In this document: positions 17,863-27,180 of the stretch, one piece after another | Layout of the letters: the number at the start of each line of letters is the position of its first letter | Position numbering within the stretch: position 1 is the first letter of the stretch | DNA from: Nostoc sp. MS1 | GTDB lineage: Bacteria; Cyanobacteriota; Cyanobacteriia; Cyanobacteriales; Nostocaceae | Length of the DNA: 64,000 nucleotides | Assembly: GCF_019976755.1 (NCBI RefSeq) | Contig: NZ_AP023441.1 | Location: 4,523,501 to 4,587,500, forward strand | Direction: 5' to 3' | Notes under the pieces: generated by a model | Databases searched by the model: none | What the model saw: only the letters and a program-made list of their open reading frames with translations | What the model was told of the DNA's origin: nothing | Translations under genes and position numbers: made by a program

Positions 17863-18046
17863 TGTATTTTTAGTCATTAGTCATTAGTCCAAAGTTTATA
17901 ACTCATAGACTAAGATTTATATGATATGACTGTAGCAATTTTGAGATCCGCAAATTTTAGATGTGTGGATTTGTTTTTCATTACCAACCCAGTTAATCTA
18001 AAATCTAAAATTCAAAATTGATTGACTACTACCTGATTCTAGTCTT

Positions 18047-18691
18047 TCACTGTGGATATAACGGTGATTTATCGATTCCACCTACGTTGTTAAGCGGCCA
18101 GAAGCGAAGCACTGCACGACCAATAATATTTTTACGAGGAACGACACCCCAGCAACGGCTGTCGTAGCTACTATTACGATTATCTCCTAGCACTAAGTAA
18201 GAATCTGGAGGTATTGTTTGAGGTTTTGCTAAGAAAGCTGGTTGCTGACCTGATGTACAAACATCAATTACTGTAGTTTGTTTAGCACTAAGATAATTTT
18301 TTTCGTTTAAAGGCTTTTTGTTGATATATACCTTACCGTCTCTTAGTTCTACTGTTTCTCCTGGTAAGCCAATGATTCTTTTGATAAAAGCATCTTGATA
18401 TTGTTCTTTTTGTAATTCTTCTGTAGGTGAGAAAACTACAATATCTCCCCTGTGGGGTTGAGCAAATCTATACTTCAACTTATCTACAATAATCTTGTCT
18501 GCTTCCCACTGGTTTGGAGTACCGTGGAGAGTGGGTTCCATAGAACCAGAAGGAATCCATCGTGCTTCAGCCACAAAGGTACGAATACCCAAGGCAAGAA
18601 CAATACTTAATACAACTGTTCTACCCAACTCTCCGATCCAAGAGTTATCAGGTTGTTTACTAGAATTATTTTCAGACACTTGATTTTGCAT
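18047..18691 (-). CDS. lepB: Signal peptidase I
   Basis: A 214-residue type I leader peptidase. One N-terminal membrane segment (residues ~24-40, TVVLSIVLALGIRTFVA) anchors it, and the catalytic dyad is visible: Ser50 in WIPSGSMEPT and Lys104 in AFIKRIIGLPGE. The box LVLGDNRNSSYDSR and the closing GRAVLRFWP are also present. It removes signal peptides from exported proteins on the outer face of the cytoplasmic or thylakoid membrane. Length and motifs are normal for cyanobacterial LepB. Neighbours give no operon. Confidence 0.95.
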   Translation of the reverse strand: MQNQVSENNSSKQPDNSWIGELGRTVVLSIVLALGIRTFVAEARWIPSGSMEPTLHGTPNQWEADKIIVDKLKYRFAQPHRGDIVVFSPTEELQKEQYQDAFIKRIIGLPGETVELRDGKVYINKKPLNEKNYLSAKQTTVIDVCTSGQQPAFLAKPQTIPPDSYLVLGDNRNSSYDSRCWGVVPRKNIIGRAVLRFWPLNNVGGIDKSPLYPQ

Positions 18692-18958
18692 GAAATTAGT
18701 GAAGTAATAAATAGTGTAAGTAATTAACTCGCTCAGAGAGACTATATTCTTTAATCTTAGCGAGAGGAGTAGACTAGTTCATTGACTTAAAACCTTTATT
18801 TTTGACAATTAACTTGGGCAACTAGGCTGATTCATAAGTTAAAAATAAACTTTTTTTTCACATAGTGCAAAAAATTATTACAAATACTGCTGACTACATT
18901 GCCCTAAAAGCATAGTTTTTTATAGTCTATAGCCCCGGCTGGGAAAAGTGTTAGCCTT

Positions 18959-20278
18959 ATGTCATCTCCACAAAGTTTACTAATTCGTCGCGCTCGCATC
19001 ATTCTACCGAATGGTGAGTTTTTAGTTGGGGATGTGTTGACACGCGATCGCCAAATCGTGGAAGTAGCGCCAACAATTGCCAACAATACGCCAGCTACAG
19101 AAATTGACGCGGAAGGACTGACTTTGTTGCCGGGAGTCATCGACCCCCAGGTACATTTCCGCGAGCCAGGTCTAGAACACAAGGAAGACCTATTCACAGC
19201 TAGTTGTGCCTGTGCAAAAGGAGGCGTAACTTCTTTTTTAGAAATGCCCAACACACGCCCCCTGACAACTAATCAGGAAGCTTTAAATGACAAGTTACAA
19301 CGTGCTGCCCAAAAAAGCTTAGTCAATTATGGCTTTTTTATTGGGGCAACGGGCGAAAATACCCCAGATTTAATCTCGGCACATCCCACACCAGGAATTA
19401 AAATTTTTATGGGGTCAATGCACGGTCAATTGCTGGTTGACCAAGAAACTATACTCGATTCCATATTTGCTCAAGGTCAGCGCCTAATTGCCGTTCATGC
19501 GGAAGACCAAGCCAGAATTAACCAGCGCCGTCAACAATTCGCAGGCATTCAAGACCCAGCCATTCACTCACAAATTCAAGACAACCAAGCTGCACTTTTA
19601 GCCACTCAATTGGCATTAAAACTTTCTAAAAAATATCAGCGTCGGTTACATATTCTGCATATGTCTACAGCCGACGAAGCTGAGTTATTGCGTCAAGATA
19701 AACCTAGTTGGGTGACAGCAGAGGTCACACCCCAACATTTAGTATTGAATACTAGTGCTTATGAGCGTATCGGTACATTAGCACAAATGAATCCGCCATT
19801 GCGATCGCCCCACGATAATGAAGTTTTGTGGCAAGCCTTGCGGGATGGGGTAATTGACTTCATTGCTACAGACCACGCTCCCCATACTTTAGAAGAAAAA
19901 GCACAAACTTATCCCAATAGCCCATCTGGGATGCCTGGGGTAGAAACATCCTTGGCGGTAATGTTAACGGCGGCGATGGAGGGGAAATGTAGTGTTGCCC
20001 AAGTTGCCAATTGGATGTCTACATCTGTCGCTAAAGCCTATGGTATCCCCAATAAAGGAGCGATCGCTCCTGGTTATGATGCTGACTTAGTGCTTGTCGA
20101 TTTGCATACATACCGCCCCGTCCTGAGAGAAGAACTATTGACCAAATGTCGCTGGAGTCCCTTTGAAGGTTGGAACCTTACAGGATGGGCTGTCACGACT
20201 ATAGTTGGCGGTGAAATTGTCTATGACAAAGGCAAGTTAAATACTCAAGTACGGGGTCAAGCTTTAAATTTTGTGTAG
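18959..20278 (+). CDS. pyrC: Dihydroorotase (class I type)
   Basis: A 439-residue amidohydrolase of the class I dihydroorotase family, catalysing ring closure of carbamoyl-aspartate in pyrimidine synthesis. Motifs seen: DPQVHFREPG (62-71), carboxylated-Lys region GIKIFMG, VHAED, LHILHMST, EVTPQHL, and IATDHAPHT with the catalytic Asp. The first metal-ligand His of the usual DxHxHxR motif is Gln (Q64), while H66 and R68 are kept. A Gln there is also found in other dihydroorotases of this subgroup, so activity is possible. The start at 18959 gives a normal N-terminus. It stands alone on the plus strand. Confidence 0.88.
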   Translation: MSSPQSLLIRRARIILPNGEFLVGDVLTRDRQIVEVAPTIANNTPATEIDAEGLTLLPGVIDPQVHFREPGLEHKEDLFTASCACAKGGVTSFLEMPNTRPLTTNQEALNDKLQRAAQKSLVNYGFFIGATGENTPDLISAHPTPGIKIFMGSMHGQLLVDQETILDSIFAQGQRLIAVHAEDQARINQRRQQFAGIQDPAIHSQIQDNQAALLATQLALKLSKKYQRRLHILHMSTADEAELLRQDKPSWVTAEVTPQHLVLNTSAYERIGTLAQMNPPLRSPHDNEVLWQALRDGVIDFIATDHAPHTLEEKAQTYPNSPSGMPGVETSLAVMLTAAMEGKCSVAQVANWMSTSVAKAYGIPNKGAIAPGYDADLVLVDLHTYRPVLREELLTKCRWSPFEGWNLTGWAVTTIVGGEIVYDKGKLNTQVRGQALNFV

Positions 20279-20434
20279 CTAATAATATTCTCATTTTACG
20301 TAGAGTAAAACTGTGGGTGAATGTTGAGGCGCGGTAGAGAAGCGTTGAAATTGCCATATTTGTGGAAAACTATGATTCTTTCTCTGCTTCTCTAAGCTGT
20401 TAAACCTTTAATTTGCATAATAAGGGCGTTCATA

Positions 20435-20539
20435 ATGCCTACTCCACAAGAGTTTGATTTAATTACCCTATGCAAACTAGATACTTTTCCGCTTACCTCT
20501 GCCTTAGCCTTTCAACTTCCAGTGCTGAATCTACCCTGA
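20435..20539 (+). CDS. Possible 34-residue leader ORF upstream of the patatin gene
   Basis: ATG at 20435 opens a 34-codon frame ending in TGA 11 bases before the patatin start. The product would contain EFDLITLCKLDTFPLTSALA and is half hydrophobic. There is no clear ribosome-binding site and no homologue I know. It could be a leader peptide or chance. Confidence 0.2.
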   Translation: MPTPQEFDLITLCKLDTFPLTSALAFQLPVLNLP

Positions 20540-20549
20540 GAAAACTACA

Positions 20550-21725
20550 ATGGCCTTTAAAATTTTGAGTTTGGATGGTGGCGGTATACGCGGTGTTATT
20601 ACAGCAAGCATTTTAGAAGAAGTAGAACGACAGATTCAACAGCGTCATGGTAAATCTTTACACGAATATTTTGATTTAATTGCTGGCACTTCCACAGGAT
20701 CAATATTAACAGCCGGAATCGCCACTAAAAAAAATAGTAGTGAGCTAATTAAACTCTATAAAGAACAAGGTAAACGAATATTTCCCATTCATCGCAAAGA
20801 GCGTTATCAACCTATTCCGTCGCCTTTGCCGCAATTTATGGAAGTAGTCTCACCACCTAAATATTTACACCAAGGACTAACTAAAGTCTTAAAAAATGTT
20901 TTAGGCGACAGCAAAATTAAAGACATTGAAAGCCCAATAATCTTGATTTTGGCTTATGATACTCTCTACCGTAACACTACATTTTTTACTAATTGCCATC
21001 CAGATATAGGTGATAGATGGTATGACGATTGTTATTTATGGGAAATTTGCGCCGCCTCAGCCTCAGCACCTACCTACTTTCCACCATATAAATTAGAGCC
21101 TGTCAATAAAGAAAAATATGGCAATTGGGTATTCCCTCATATTGATGGAGGCGTTGCTGCAAATAACCCAGCTTTAGCTGCACTTAGCTTAGTCATGCGG
21201 TTATCTCAATCTTCAATTTCTCCAGAAATCAAACAAAAATACAATTTAGACTCTGTTAAAAGTTTAGAAGACATCGCCATCTTGTCTATTGGTACTGGTC
21301 AAACCGGTGAACCATATGAATTTGAGCAGATAAAAGACTGGCGTGGGGTGAACTGGGCGCAGCACCTTGTTGATATATTTATGGAACCGACATCTGAAGT
21401 TAGCAGTACTATCTGCCGTCATCTTATGGGTGGCTATAACTCTCAAAGATATTTGCGTCTTCAGTTTGATTTGAATGAGAAATTCCGAGCTAAAAAAAAT
21501 GAAACATATAAAGATACTCGTGAACTTCTTAAACCAGAGGAGAGAGTCAACAAATTTACAAAAACTCAACTCAGTGAAGAGATGGATAACGCCAGGGAGA
21601 GAACTTTGCAGAGTTTAATTGATGCTACGTCAAAGTTTATTGAGTATGGGTATGCTTTTCAAACCAGAAATGATTGCGGATCTCAAGTGAAAGAGGCGAT
21701 CGCTGCTTTTATTCAAGCTAATTAA
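20550..21725 (+). CDS. Patatin-like phospholipase
   Basis: A 391-residue patatin-fold lipid hydrolase. The oxyanion hole DGGGIRG (9-15), nucleophile Ser48 in GTSTG and the catalytic Asp199 in HIDGGVAANNP form a complete Ser-Asp dyad. It should cleave acyl esters from glycerolipids in the cytosol or at the membrane face; no signal peptide is present. Patatins also act as CBASS effectors, but no nucleotidyltransferase or other defence gene is nearby, so a lipid-turnover role is more likely. The C-terminal ~100 residues have no known motif. Confidence 0.9.
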   Translation: MAFKILSLDGGGIRGVITASILEEVERQIQQRHGKSLHEYFDLIAGTSTGSILTAGIATKKNSSELIKLYKEQGKRIFPIHRKERYQPIPSPLPQFMEVVSPPKYLHQGLTKVLKNVLGDSKIKDIESPIILILAYDTLYRNTTFFTNCHPDIGDRWYDDCYLWEICAASASAPTYFPPYKLEPVNKEKYGNWVFPHIDGGVAANNPALAALSLVMRLSQSSISPEIKQKYNLDSVKSLEDIAILSIGTGQTGEPYEFEQIKDWRGVNWAQHLVDIFMEPTSEVSSTICRHLMGGYNSQRYLRLQFDLNEKFRAKKNETYKDTRELLKPEERVNKFTKTQLSEEMDNARERTLQSLIDATSKFIEYGYAFQTRNDCGSQVKEAIAAFIQAN

Positions 21726-22986
21726 TCGTCTCATCAGGAAACTTCTGTCAAATTAAAACTTTAGATTGTTTTAAACAAGTCCTTTTCTGGCTCTTATAAC
21801 GAAAAATCAAAGGTTTTGCTTAGGGTGTAGGTGTTCAAAGCGCTTACACTCTCAGATTATTCATCGGTGTCAACTCAAATCTAGGCGAAGAAAATATTAT
21901 CTATCATAAGATAGACTTTAATTTTACTCTTATATATTAAGTTCTACTTATAGCTTCATAATTAGTAACCCTACGGGTATATATCCAAAATTTTTTTGGG
22001 AATACTTAAGTACCAGGATAGATTAAGCAACTAGTACGGAAAGTAGTAAGCCTTTTACTTACCCCTATGAGCTTTTTGCATTTAACTATCCGGATTTTTT
22101 AGCACATAACTGTAGAGAAAATTAGGGTTAAGTAAACGGGTCAATTTTCATGAAAACAATGTTTTATACATATAAAAATTTTATATTCACTTAAATTGTA
22201 CGTTCTAAAAACTTATTTCTGACATCTCTGCTTGTTTAATGCTGCGAAACGTTTGACTGCTAAGGATATTCATATTACTTAGCAAAACATAGATAGAAAC
22301 ACTAAATCAGTATTTGTTCTTGCATAATTAAGCACAAATTTTACAGAGATAATCTAGGAATAGGTAAACAAGAACAATGATAGTGCAAAAAAATAAAAAG
22401 AATTTTCCAGTATTGACTGATTTATCAAATGTCTGTTGTAAGCCTGATTAGATAAATAATTCGTTAAAGGAACAGTTTATGTCAATGTTAAAACCAATTT
22501 AATTTTCACCAAAAGTATTCAAGAAATCTTGCAACTCGCCAGATATTACTTGTACACAAACTTTGAAAACACTTAGATTTCAGTTTTCATCCATCTACAG
22601 AAAGATTAATTCAGAGCATACGCAATCTTAGCTAACCTCAATCAATAAATCAGTAGATGGCATCCATAGATAGCAAATGCAATCAAATTTTTTGTTGAAG
22701 AGTAATTCACCAATTTTACAAATATGAAGGCAATTATGTTAGTGAATTTCTGTGATGAGCGCGGTAGTGGTAGATAGCATGAGTAAAATATTCTTCCTCA
22801 TCTATCGGTAAAAATTTTGTCTTAAATAATGTGGAGATTAATTAGGTATGGCGCTGATATACTGTGGAATTTAGGATAATTCTCATGTGATTTGGGGTAA
22901 ATTTTTACCGTCTTAGCCAGTGCTAAACATCCCTAATATTAATCAAGTGCTAGGCAGTGTTTTTACCTAATTTGAGCTAAAGCTGT
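21726..22986. other. 1.26 kb intergenic region between convergent genes
   Basis: No open frame of convincing length, RNA gene or large repeat is seen. The sequence is AT-rich. Both flanking genes (patatin and tsaE) end into it, so it needs no promoter for either and could hide an unrecognised small RNA or a decayed gene. Confidence 0.4.
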
Positions 22987-23442
22987 TCAGATAGTAGTAA
23001 TAGACTCGCTGATAGTGCAATTGAAAGGTATAATCTCGGCTTGACGACTGCCCTCATCGCCATAAGTTAAAAGCACATCAATATAAGAACTTGGCTTGTA
23101 GGGCATCCGTTCTGACCACTCGATCGCTACAATACCCGGAATTACCTCAATACCTTCCCAGTAAGTTTCTAGGTTTAAATTGACAACTTCTTGCGGATCT
23201 AAGCGATATAAATCTAAATGGTAAAGGGGGATACGTCCTTCAGTATATTCATTGATCAGCGTGAAAGTAGGACTGACAATGGGTTCAGTAATATCTAAAC
23301 CTTTACCTAAACCTTGTACTAAAGTAGTTTTACCCGCACCTAAATCACCAGCCAGTAAAATTACAGTACCGGTTGTTAAAGTTTGCCCTAGAAAAATCCC
23401 CAAATTTAATGTTGCTTGTGTATCTACAAGGTGAATTTTCAT
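22987..23442 (-). CDS. tsaE: tRNA t6A biosynthesis ATPase TsaE
   Basis: A 151-residue P-loop ATPase of the TsaE family, needed with TsaB and TsaD to add threonylcarbamoyl to adenosine 37 of ANN-decoding tRNAs. Walker A is GDLGAGKTT (residues 32-40), followed by SPTFTLINEY and YHLDLYRL, both family signatures, and IVAIEWSERMP. I chose the start at 23442 (MKIHLV). The ATG at 23460 derives from a repeat, ATGACTAATGACC, and adds six unconserved residues. The YvcK-like gene ends into its upstream region on the same strand, 60 bases away. Confidence 0.93.
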   Translation of the reverse strand: MKIHLVDTQATLNLGIFLGQTLTTGTVILLAGDLGAGKTTLVQGLGKGLDITEPIVSPTFTLINEYTEGRIPLYHLDLYRLDPQEVVNLNLETYWEGIEVIPGIVAIEWSERMPYKPSSYIDVLLTYGDEGSRQAEIIPFNCTISESITTI

Positions 23443-23478
23443 TGTTTGGTCATTAGTCATTAGTCATTAGTTTTTCCT
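23443..23478 (-). repeat. CATTAGT heptamer repeat at the tsaE start
   Basis: TCATTAGTCATTAGTC units run into the start of tsaE and create a spurious upstream ATG on the minus strand. The same arrangement occurs at the MOSC gene start (17868-17888). Confidence 0.7.
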
Positions 23479-23502
23479 GACTCCCTCATCTCCCCTCACT
23501 CC

Positions 23503-24873
23503 CTACTTCCCATGATGTGCGCCACTGTACCATTTCAATAGGACTTTAGCTAACTTTTGGGGATTGTGACGCACGAAGCCTGTTTCGTCTTCGTATAAGA
23601 CATTAGCTAAAACTATTCTTCTTCCAAGTTGGGCTACATCTTCCCTATCTAAAAATACAGGATGGGAATTTTGTTGTGCGTAACGGATGAGTGACTGGGC
23701 TGAGGGTGATTTTTTGTGTACTAGTACAGCATCAAATAACCTTCTGCCATCACAAGCCGCATCAATGGCACGGATGTGGTCAGCAACAGTGTACCCTTGA
23801 GTTTCTCCTGGTTGAGTCATGACATTGCAGACATAAATACTTGGGGCTTGAGATGCGGCGATCGCATCTGCAATGTCTGATACTAATAAGTTAGGAATTA
23901 AACTGGTGTAAAGGCTACCAGGGCCAATAATAATATAGTCAGCTTCTTTGATAGCTTTAATCGCGGCTGGCAAAGCTGGAGGGTTGGCAGGAATGCAACC
24001 AATCTTGACAATTTTACCGCCAGCCTTGGGAATACTCGATTCACCCTCAATGATGCGGCCATCGGCTAATTCTGCCCAGAGACGAACATCGCTGAGAGTA
24101 GCAGGCAAAACTTGCCCTCGCACCGCCAGAACTTTAGAACTAGCAGCAACAGCTCGTTCCAAATCTCCGGTGATATCGCTCATAGCAGTTAAGAACAAAT
24201 TACCAAAACTGTGACCAGTCAAACCATCCCCAGCCCGAAAACGATATTGAAATAACTCTGTTAATAACTTTTCTTCATCTGCCAAAGCTGCCAAACAGTT
24301 GCGAATATCCCCTGGTGGTAAGACACCAAATTCTTGACGCAACCTACCAGAAGAACCACCATCATCAGCCACAGTGACGATCGCGCTAATATTAGCACTG
24401 TAAGTTTTTAACCCTCTAAGCAAAGTAGATAGCCCAGTCCCACCACCAATAACAACTATTTTCGGCCCCCGATACAAGCGACGATGGGCTAACAGTACAT
24501 CAATCAGTTCTTCTTCCGCACCTGGTCTTAAAACCTGAGTAATTGAGCCAACAGTGCGAGTCTGACCCCAAAGCAGCAATAACAAGCCGCCCAAAATTAC
24601 CAAAGGGCCACTGATATAGTTGGGTAAAATGTTGGCTATGGCTCCTAAAAAACCTCTAATCAACTCCATCAACCAAAAAATGGGGGTTAGCTTAACCCAA
24701 ATAGCTAACCCCAGCATCGACAGTAGAACACCCCCAACACTAATTAGCAGCCAACGTTTGATCGAAAGTCCAGGGGATAACCATTTGAACCACTGGTTCA
24801 CCCGATGGGACGTTCGACTAGGCGACTGCTTTTGCAGCGCGTTAAGAGCTTGTCTGAGAAAACCGATTGACAT
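23503..24873 (-). CDS. YvcK/CofD-like gluconeogenesis factor with membrane N-terminus
   Basis: A 456-residue protein of the YvcK (UPF0052) family, with a CofD-like nucleotide-sugar-binding core: IVVIGGGTGLSTLLRGLK, ADDGGSSGRLR, PPGDIRNCL, GHSFGNLFLTA and IIGPGSLYTS. The cyanobacterial form has an extra N-terminal region with two hydrophobic segments (WLLISVGGVLLSMLGLAIWV and VILGGLLLLLWG) that would anchor it in the membrane. In Bacillus, YvcK is needed for growth on gluconeogenic carbon and for cell shape. The start is set at ATG 24873; a TTG eight codons upstream is less likely. It probably shares a transcript with tsaE downstream. Confidence 0.9.
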   Translation of the reverse strand: MSIGFLRQALNALQKQSPSRTSHRVNQWFKWLSPGLSIKRWLLISVGGVLLSMLGLAIWVKLTPIFWLMELIRGFLGAIANILPNYISGPLVILGGLLLLLWGQTRTVGSITQVLRPGAEEELIDVLLAHRRLYRGPKIVVIGGGTGLSTLLRGLKTYSANISAIVTVADDGGSSGRLRQEFGVLPPGDIRNCLAALADEEKLLTELFQYRFRAGDGLTGHSFGNLFLTAMSDITGDLERAVAASSKVLAVRGQVLPATLSDVRLWAELADGRIIEGESSIPKAGGKIVKIGCIPANPPALPAAIKAIKEADYIIIGPGSLYTSLIPNLLVSDIADAIAASQAPSIYVCNVMTQPGETQGYTVADHIRAIDAACDGRRLFDAVLVHKKSPSAQSLIRYAQQNSHPVFLDREDVAQLGRRIVLANVLYEDETGFVRHNPQKLAKVLLKWYSGAHHGK

Positions 24874-24965
24874 ACCTAATTCGGAGCCGTGGTACAAACA
24901 ATAATTAACAGAAAATGTACACTAACTGGTTTTAACACCAAGTAAGAAATTATGGAAACTTTTTT

Positions 24966-25035
24966 CTACTTGGTTATTAGTCATTGGTCATTAGTCATTA
25001 GTCCATAGTCAACAGTCAACAGTCAACCATCAACA
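24966..25035 (+). repeat. Heptamer repeat tract before ruvC
   Basis: A run of TTAGTCA then GTCAACA units (TCATTAGTCATTAGTCC, then CAACAGTCAACAGTCAACC) ends four bases before the ruvC start codon. It belongs to the repeat family seen at several gene ends in this window. Confidence 0.8.
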
Positions 25036-25039
25036 GTTA

Positions 25040-25537
25040 ATGGAAAAACGCATTTTAGGATTAGACCCAGGATTGGCTATTTTAGGCTTTGGTGCAATTA
25101 CTTGCAAACAAAGTCCCACCCAAATTCAAGATACGATGGTGAATATCTTGGATTTTGGCGTGATTAGAACTTCGGCAGATGTGGATGTAGGACAACGCTT
25201 GTGTACTTTGTTCGATGATTTGCACACCGTGATTGACCAGTTACAACCTGATTTGGTTGCAGTGGAAAAATTGTTCTTCTATCGTATGTCAAGTACCATC
25301 CTTGTGGCACAAGCTAGAGGTGTAGTTATGTTAGCATTGGCACAGCACCATTTGCCTTATGTAGAGTTTACCCCAGCCCAAATTAAACAAACTTTAACAG
25401 GCTATGGCAACGCTGATAAATCTGAAGTACAAGAAGCGGTAGCACGAGAATTAGATTTAGAGGAAATTCCTAAACCGGACGATGCTTCCGATGCTTTAGC
25501 AGTTGCTTTAACAGCCTACATGTTGACAGTTGATTAA
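25040..25537 (+). CDS. ruvC: Holliday junction endonuclease RuvC
   Basis: A 165-residue RNase H-fold resolvase that cuts Holliday junctions during recombination and repair. The four acidic catalytic residues are present: D9 in LGLDPG, E76 in VAVEKLFF, and D148 and D151 in PDDASDALAVA. QARGVVMLA and TPAQIKQTLTGYGNADK are standard family boxes. Length is normal. The start is immediately preceded by a heptamer repeat instead of a ribosome-binding site, so the promoter must lie further upstream, next to the divergent YvcK-like gene. Confidence 0.95.
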   Translation: MEKRILGLDPGLAILGFGAITCKQSPTQIQDTMVNILDFGVIRTSADVDVGQRLCTLFDDLHTVIDQLQPDLVAVEKLFFYRMSSTILVAQARGVVMLALAQHHLPYVEFTPAQIKQTLTGYGNADKSEVQEAVARELDLEEIPKPDDASDALAVALTAYMLTVD

Positions 25538-25994
25538 ATCATGAGAGATATAGCACTGATATTTGATTGATGAAATATACGTAGGGCGTTTTAGTATTAG
25601 CGTAACGCGCCTCGCTCCATGCTTTAGGTGCGTTATGGCTTAAGCCTAGTACAGCCTACATAATACTGATATTTTTCCAGCAATAAAATCTAATTCCTGT
25701 ATCAAACTGAAAACATTAAGTAAATTTGAATTTATTAGTAAATTTGAATTTATTAATTTTGAGTTGTTATAGCAGTAGCCACAATTGTTAGGACATTTCT
25801 CTGTTCCCTGTTCCCCGTTCCCTATTCCCTTGAGAGCAAAATATGATGTCCTAACCAATATGTCCGTTGCTATAAAAAATAATCTCCAAATGCTTCATAG
25901 CATACTGGAGAGATATTTATAAATATGTACTTTAATCCAATTTATTACAAATGCAACCTAACTCAGTTCGGTCTATTAGATTTCAAATCTAGGA
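25538..25994. other. Intergenic region rich in dispersed repeats
   Basis: No real gene. It contains a GC-richer patch (GGCGTTTTAGTATTAGCG, then AACGCGCC, and a perfect GGCTTAAGCC palindrome near 25636), a direct repeat of AAATTTGAATTTATTA at about 25720-25755, and a MITE-like element at 25768-25874. The flanking genes are convergent. Confidence 0.6.
25768..25874. mobile_element. Candidate MITE with ~30 bp imperfect terminal inverted repeats
   Basis: The left end TATAGCA...TTGTTAGGACAT matches, inverted, the right end ATGTCCTAACCAA...TGCTATA. The element is 107 bp and non-coding, with a CCCTGTTCCCCGTTCCC core. Ends with TA suggest target-site TA duplication as in IS630/Tc1-type transposition. 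Confidence 0.6.
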
Positions 25995-26762
25995 CTACTT
26001 GACATTTTGTAGCTTTTTGTTGCGCTGGTAAAGGAAGATACTACCCACCGCTAGCATCCCTAAAGTAACACCAGGTTCTGGAGTAGATTGGAACGCCCCA
26101 CTACCAATCTGAAATGTGTGGTTATCAGATTCAAATCCACCGCCTCCAACTTGGGAAAGCCTGATTTCATCAAAGTTGTCATCGAAACCCTGAGATAAAA
26201 ACTCATAAAAACCATTCTTTTCGCCGTTCTGGTTAGTACCCACAACCTTTGCAACTGCGTTTAAAGCAATGTAATCCCATGAGCCAACTACTGTACCTCC
26301 CTTGAGTAATTCAAAGGTATTACCACCGCTTAAAGCACCTGCGTTAATACCAAAATAATTAAAAACACCTCCATTCTTAGCTTTAATGCTGACAGAGTTA
26401 CCATCAAATACTGCTAAATAATTGCTCTGATTTACTTCTCCTTTAACACTAGCAGGAGCCCATTGATCATTAAAAATACCTGTACTTCCAGGAGTAGTTG
26501 AATAGCTGCCTCCAGAGAAGGTGTATTGTACTAGATCGTTGCCCTTAAAGCTATTGTCAGTTATGCCATTGAAATCGATGGTAACAAAATTCTTATTGTT
26601 GACATTTTCAGAGAAAGCACCTTCATTCTTAACATTTTGGTTACGGTAAGCACCAGCACTGTAAGTCATCTTAACAGCATGGGCAGAACCAGCGTAAGCA
26701 ACAGAAGTAACTACGGATGCGGAAAGAACTGTAAAACAAGCAAGTTTTTTAAGAGATAGCAT
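25995..26762 (-). CDS. PEP-CTERM sorting-domain protein
   Basis: A 255-residue secreted protein. A signal peptide (LACFTVLSASVVTSVAYAGSAHA) is followed by a low-cysteine, Gly/Asn-rich beta-type body with no enzyme motif. The end is a clear PEP-CTERM signal: TPEPGVTLGMLAVGSIFLY then QRNKK. Such proteins are processed by exosortase and are usually linked to exopolysaccharide or biofilm. No exosortase gene is in this window. The precise role is unknown. Confidence 0.88.
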   Translation of the reverse strand: MLSLKKLACFTVLSASVVTSVAYAGSAHAVKMTYSAGAYRNQNVKNEGAFSENVNNKNFVTIDFNGITDNSFKGNDLVQYTFSGGSYSTTPGSTGIFNDQWAPASVKGEVNQSNYLAVFDGNSVSIKAKNGGVFNYFGINAGALSGGNTFELLKGGTVVGSWDYIALNAVAKVVGTNQNGEKNGFYEFLSQGFDDNFDEIRLSQVGGGGFESDNHTFQIGSGAFQSTPEPGVTLGMLAVGSIFLYQRNKKLQNVK

Positions 26763-27180
26763 TTAACTTTTCGATTCGTAAGTTTTGTAAGTCAATTTTG
26801 TAACTAATCTCTACTAAAAAAAATGATGTAATTACTAGATTTTGATAAGAGCATCAAAAATAAAATTCTGTAGTGTTTTTAGCAATGCTTGAAGATGAAA
26901 ATACTGTGATTACAGAAAAAAATATGAAATTTATATTCTTTCTTAATGAAGAATGTAAAATTGCTGATGAAGTAATTTATGGTAAATAAAAATATTGTGT
27001 TTAAGATAGCAGTAAAGTAAAGAGCAGATGAAATTGGTAACGCTGAGGTAGTTGTAAATATTCGGAAGCATTTACTTTATTGAGTAAAGTAGCTGTAGCT
27101 TAGAGATGTGCAGAAGTCAGGGAAGTTTTGAGTAGTGCGATCGCCCCTGGTAAAATCATAGAAGCGATCGCCACCATTAA
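26763..27180. other. Intergenic region, no gene seen
   Basis: AT-rich, holding the promoter of the PEP-CTERM gene on the right of its start. A small perfect hairpin, TACTTTA-TTGAG-TAAAGTA (27073-27091), and two HIP1-like GCGATCGCC sites near the end of the P450 gene are the only structure I see. Confidence 0.45.

Noticed and set aside
18904..19254. Open frame on minus strand opposite dihydroorotase
   Set aside because: It overlaps the N-terminal part of a clear dihydroorotase on the other strand and has no family character.
20550..21725. Patatin as CBASS effector
   Set aside because: No CD-NTase, ubiquitin-like or other CBASS gene lies nearby; neighbours are pyrC and tsaE.
25646..25858. Open frame on minus strand, 70 codons
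   Set aside because: It lies across a direct repeat and the MITE-like element and its product is repeat-derived (INSNLLINSNLL). No sign of a real protein.
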